64,000 nucleotides of DNA from Dryococelus australis. Taxonomy: Eukaryota; Arthropoda; Insecta; Phasmatodea; Phasmatidae. Numbering within the stretch: position 1 is the first letter of the stretch; each line of letters starts with the position of its first letter. Below are positions 60,726 through 64,000 of this stretch, in pieces. Made by a program: the position numbers and the translations under genes. The stretch covers positions 89,885,416 through 89,949,415 of the forward strand of contig CM057009.1 of NCBI GenBank assembly GCA_029891345.1. The letters are read 5' to 3'. The notes beneath the pieces were generated by a model. That model was not told the origin of the DNA and ran no database searches. It saw only the letters and a list, made by a program, of their open reading frames with translations.

Positions 60726-62559
60726 ACATACAGTAAGATTGCTTGAAAATTTAACTCAAGTTATGTTTTGAAAACTTCGAGATTTTAATTACACGTAAAC
60801 TATTTTTAATTCCGCATTTCGGGAATATTCTACTAACTGTGGCAAACAAATAAGTTAACTAACTTCGTAACGATATGTCTATAAATTGTATCATCAACCC
60901 CTGCAAACCATATTTTCGCACAATTGTCTCGCTTACTGGTGATGAATCTTAATACGTAATTTAAATAAAATCATGCAATTGCAGTGAAACTACTTTATTG
61001 ATGTTAAATTGCTTTTTGTTGGTAGCACTTGATACTAAATACAATATTTTGCCAAACTGAGCAAAAATATGACTTATTCATTTCTAGTACTGGACATGAT
61101 ATTAATGTTATCCTCACTCACCTTTGTAATAAATTCGTATTCATGCCATTACAATTTTTAAAGACGTGTAGCTGAAAAAATGAACTCATCCACGCTTTGC
61201 GCGGGACTGAAACCCAGAACATCTAGTACCTTACGCTGGCGCGCAACAAACTATGCTACAAAACAAAAATGTCAACGGTAGATGCGTTGGTGCATCTTTC
61301 AAATTCTTCTGTTTGAAGCGGTCAGTGGAATGTTTGCAGGATGCGTAGTACGTCGCTCAACAGTACCCTTTGCGGTCGAAGGGACGGACACGACAGGCTA
61401 AACCTAAGGCCACCGAGGGGAGCGGGGCGTGAACTAGGGCTAGGGGGTCCAGCCCTCACAACGTTTGACGCCAATAGTATAAATATCATGGTAGTCAAAT
61501 ACTCTGTTTCAAATTAATAAGTGTACAGTTAGCTAACAATCATATGTGTCCATTGGTATATAAGTTTTCGCGATAACAAATTCAGCTTGGTGTAGTACTG
61601 ACATCTATTTGGTTGGTTATAGTGCAACCGAGTCTTTTATGACCTTCGAATTAACAGTTCGAGAGTTCATTTGTAATTGTTCTGACTATTAGAACTATTC
61701 CAGTGATTGTTACTGTAGTTATTGATGCTCAGCAGTGTCAAAAACAATTCCAATGAAACGATTTCAACCAAAAAACGTGCATAACTTGACATTTTAGCAA
61801 ATCTATGTACATGCCATGTAGTGAACTTTCTATAACAATAAAAATAAGTGAACTGCCAAAACATTTACGATGGCCGTGGTTACCAAGACACAGAATTCTA
61901 CAGAAATGAATATGGGTTCGGAACTTGGTCATGTTAAATCTTAAATTTATGACCAAAACTGTAGTTTATGGACAGCCATAAAAACCTTCATTTGCACCAA
62001 CAAAATATTACATGTTTGGGACAGCCAAAAACGAACAAAATAATGTGTTCCAGGAACAAAACAGTTGATTGCACAGATAAAAAAAAACTTATTTTGCTGC
62101 ACAAAACTATTTTATCATGTTCAACACAATCGTTTTCTCAGTGTAAAAAAAAACCTAATAAAACCATTCCCTCAAAGATTGTGGTTCACAATCATAAAAT
62201 ACAAAAACCTGAGCTCTTCCAAATGAAATGGGCAATGTGCATTTCCATAAAAAAATTATTGTAGTACTTTATCGTGCTGCGAGCTCATGCAAAAGATCCA
62301 AGTCTAGCGAAACACAGTGTGTCAGTCTGCCTGACCTACCAGCCAACTGCAGAAACCACAAGTAATCTGAGAAACGTTCACTCCAAGACAGAAATCCGAT
62401 CGCGAGAAGAGATAACGAGCCAGCAGTCTGCTAAGTACTTTTGAACCCTCGTACTGTCCGCGTGCCACCACTGAAACCCTGGCAGGAATGCGACTTTGGA
62501 ACGATAAGCTGGCCACGCTATACGACTGTACTATCGTACAAAGAAAACATTCACTTAAC
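60726..62559. other. Unassigned DNA with tRNA-like remnant and GC-rich patch
   Basis: At 61190-61258 the minus strand has TAGCATAGTTTGTTGCGCG (A-box-like) and GGGTTTCAGTCCC (B-box-like) at tRNA spacing without an acceptor stem, probably a SINE head. At 61320-61450 a short GC-rich patch was not recognised. Several adenine-rich frames at 61968-62264 look like chance. Confidence 0.4.
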
Positions 62560-63953
62560 TCAAGGCAGCCGGGTCGCTAATGGTGAACCCGGATTTTCTT
62601 GTTCACTGCTTGAACTGCACGCGCCTGATGCACTGGAGGAATCACTACTGCCGTCAAGACTTGCAACGATACTGTCAATTACATCTGACACAACACCCGT
62701 CCCTTTCCCAGTATTCAGTCTCAAGCTTCTGTACGTGACCACAGTACTCGTTACCAGTCGGTCTTGGTTACATTGCCTATCGCTTTAATACCAATCTCTC
62801 GGAGCTTCTGAAGAGATATCTCCGGTTACATTTCCTTCGCACATTACCCAGTTCATCTTCGCCCAAGCGATCTCAATTGCGTTTAGGTCACACACGTATG
62901 GGGGAAGCCGGACCGCGGTATGTCGCAAAGACGTTAGATGCGTGTCGAATTTGTACACTTTCTCTTTAGGTTTCGCCTGTTCCACCAATTTGTAAAGCTC
63001 GTCTTTCCGCATCGACGTGTCACGAGCTATGCCTTTGTTCGTTAATCATGTTAACATATCTGCTTTTACAGAGTACTCTTTAGGTGGCTTGTCACTCTGT
63101 GCGCAGTGATAAGGTGCATTATCTAACACTACTACAGATGACTGCGGGAGGTTAGGTGCAAGTTTCTCGGAAACCCACTTTATGAAATTAACACTGTTCA
63201 TTTGGCCATGATAGTCACCACTGGCAGTGCCGGCTTTATAGACAAGGAGACCATTTTCGATACATCCGTTAATACCACCAGCGTGTACTACACTTAATCT
63301 GTTACCCGAATTCACATTAGCTTGTATGCCAAACACCTCTTCATGTTGCCAACATTTACCAAACTTTAAATTACCGTCTATCCATATCATTTCTGTGTAG
63401 ATAATTTGTTTCCCACCTTGTCTGTGCTGTTTCAACTAGATATTTGTGGCGCCAAGATACGATGTGAGGTCTCAATTAGTAGCTTCCTGTGACTTCGCGA
63501 TCTTTACCGCCGAAAACCTAGTTGTTTTACCACTGTACGCAACGAAGTATGCTACCACGGAAAGTCTATTTTCTCCTTTACCACGGGCAGTAATTTAGCA
63601 ATAGCAGGGACACGTTTTTCCTGGATATAAAACTCCTGAATAATCCGCCGAATCACACATAGATCAAAGTCAACTATATTCACGACAGTATGTTCCGGCC
63701 TAGTTTTCCGTCGTTTACCCGGCGTGTGCAAGCTACTGTCCTCCCCGCTGTTATCTAGTTCTTTCTGTTCCTTCCGTATCTTTTTAATTAACGTCTGCGA
63801 CACTCCAGCGTAGTCTGCAGCTCTTGCTGTCGCCTGGTTTACTGTGAGAGCATTACGTTTCTATTTCGCCTCTTCATCACACTTTGCAATTATAGTACTA
63901 ACGATTCTCCGACCCTCAGAAAGCACGACGGTATCATTCTTCCGGACAGACAT
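62560..63953 (-). pseudogene. Tc1/IS630-like DDE transposase, near full-length relic
   Basis: The minus strand reads MSVRKNDTVVLSEGRRIVST at 63953, then ALTVNQATARAADYAGVSQT (helix-turn-helix), VDFDLCVIRRIIQEFYIQEK, the middle region GNRLSVVHAGGINGC and SGDYHGQMNSVNFIKWVSEK, VVVLDNAPYHCAQ with the second catalytic Asp, and RLPPYVCDLNAIEIAWAKMN with the third acidic residue. A Ser/Asp-rich tail DGSSDSSSASGAC ends it. The first catalytic site appears as IIYTEMIWID, where the family has YxDExW, so the first Asp is lost. Stops at 63861-63863, 63549-63551 and 63043-63045 and a frame change near 63440 make it non-functional. The middle stop replaces Trp (TGG to TGA). Length and domain order are close to the family's usual 380-450 residues. 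The 5' end of the element may extend beyond the window. Confidence 0.8.
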
Positions 63954-64000
63954 AACACTCGCAGCGGCGATGTTCACGACACTTCGGAGCTAAATGTTTT

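Noticed and set aside
61190-61258. tRNA gene on the minus strand
   Set aside because: Box-like motifs are present at the right spacing but no acceptor or anticodon stem pairs convincingly.

Overview
This window is eukaryotic nuclear DNA that is AT-rich, intron- and repeat-dominated, and carries almost no long reading frames. The transposon types point to an arthropod, most likely an insect with a large genome: tRNA-derived SINEs, Tc1/mariner relics, an A|T-inserted Helitron, TA- and 8-bp-duplicating MITEs and a LINE tail. Short TTAGG-like interstitial repeats fit this but do not prove it. I could not recognise any intact host protein-coding gene, rRNA or tRNA gene, and there is no bacterial-style operon or CRISPR array. 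Nearly all short reading frames lie in repeats or are chance.

Layout. 1-4.4 kb: unassigned AT-rich DNA plus one copy of a SINE-like family. 4.4-10.1 kb: a probable long foldback element with C/T-rich and G/A-rich mirrored arms, a SINE inside the left arm and a G/T-biased core. 10-16.4 kb: a second copy of the SINE-like family, a TA-flanked MITE and a GC-rich island with a perfect palindrome. 16.4-25 kb: one copy of an unrecognised repeat family (its inverted partner is at 43.2-44.1 kb), a decayed transposase-like fragment, SINEs and a LINE-like tail. 25-33.6 kb: two copies of an hAT-like MITE, one interrupted by a SINE with a perfect 9-bp target duplication, and a degenerate array of about 200-bp units interrupted by a compact foldback transposon. 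34-43.1 kb: nested MITEs, decayed Tc1-like and mariner-like transposase fragments, a non-autonomous Helitron and a roughly 30-unit 28-bp minisatellite.

45.5-51.9 kb holds the most striking structure: a 6.4-kb inverted-repeat element with arms of about 2.6-2.8 kb. Each arm carries a mirrored, decayed copy of a C2HC/C2H2 zinc-finger coding region and a tract encoding a seven-residue repeat. Its outer ends match those of the 782-bp foldback at 26.9 kb, so the two probably belong to one family, with the long one as a gene-carrying member and the short one as a non-autonomous derivative. 57-64 kb contains a 188-bp direct-repeat pair, two fragments of one Tc1/IS630-like DDE transposase family in opposite orientations, a SINE and a LINE 3' end.

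The sequence is best read as an archaeological stack of mobile elements rather than a set of cooperating genes. All family assignments come from reading motifs by eye; none was checked against a database.
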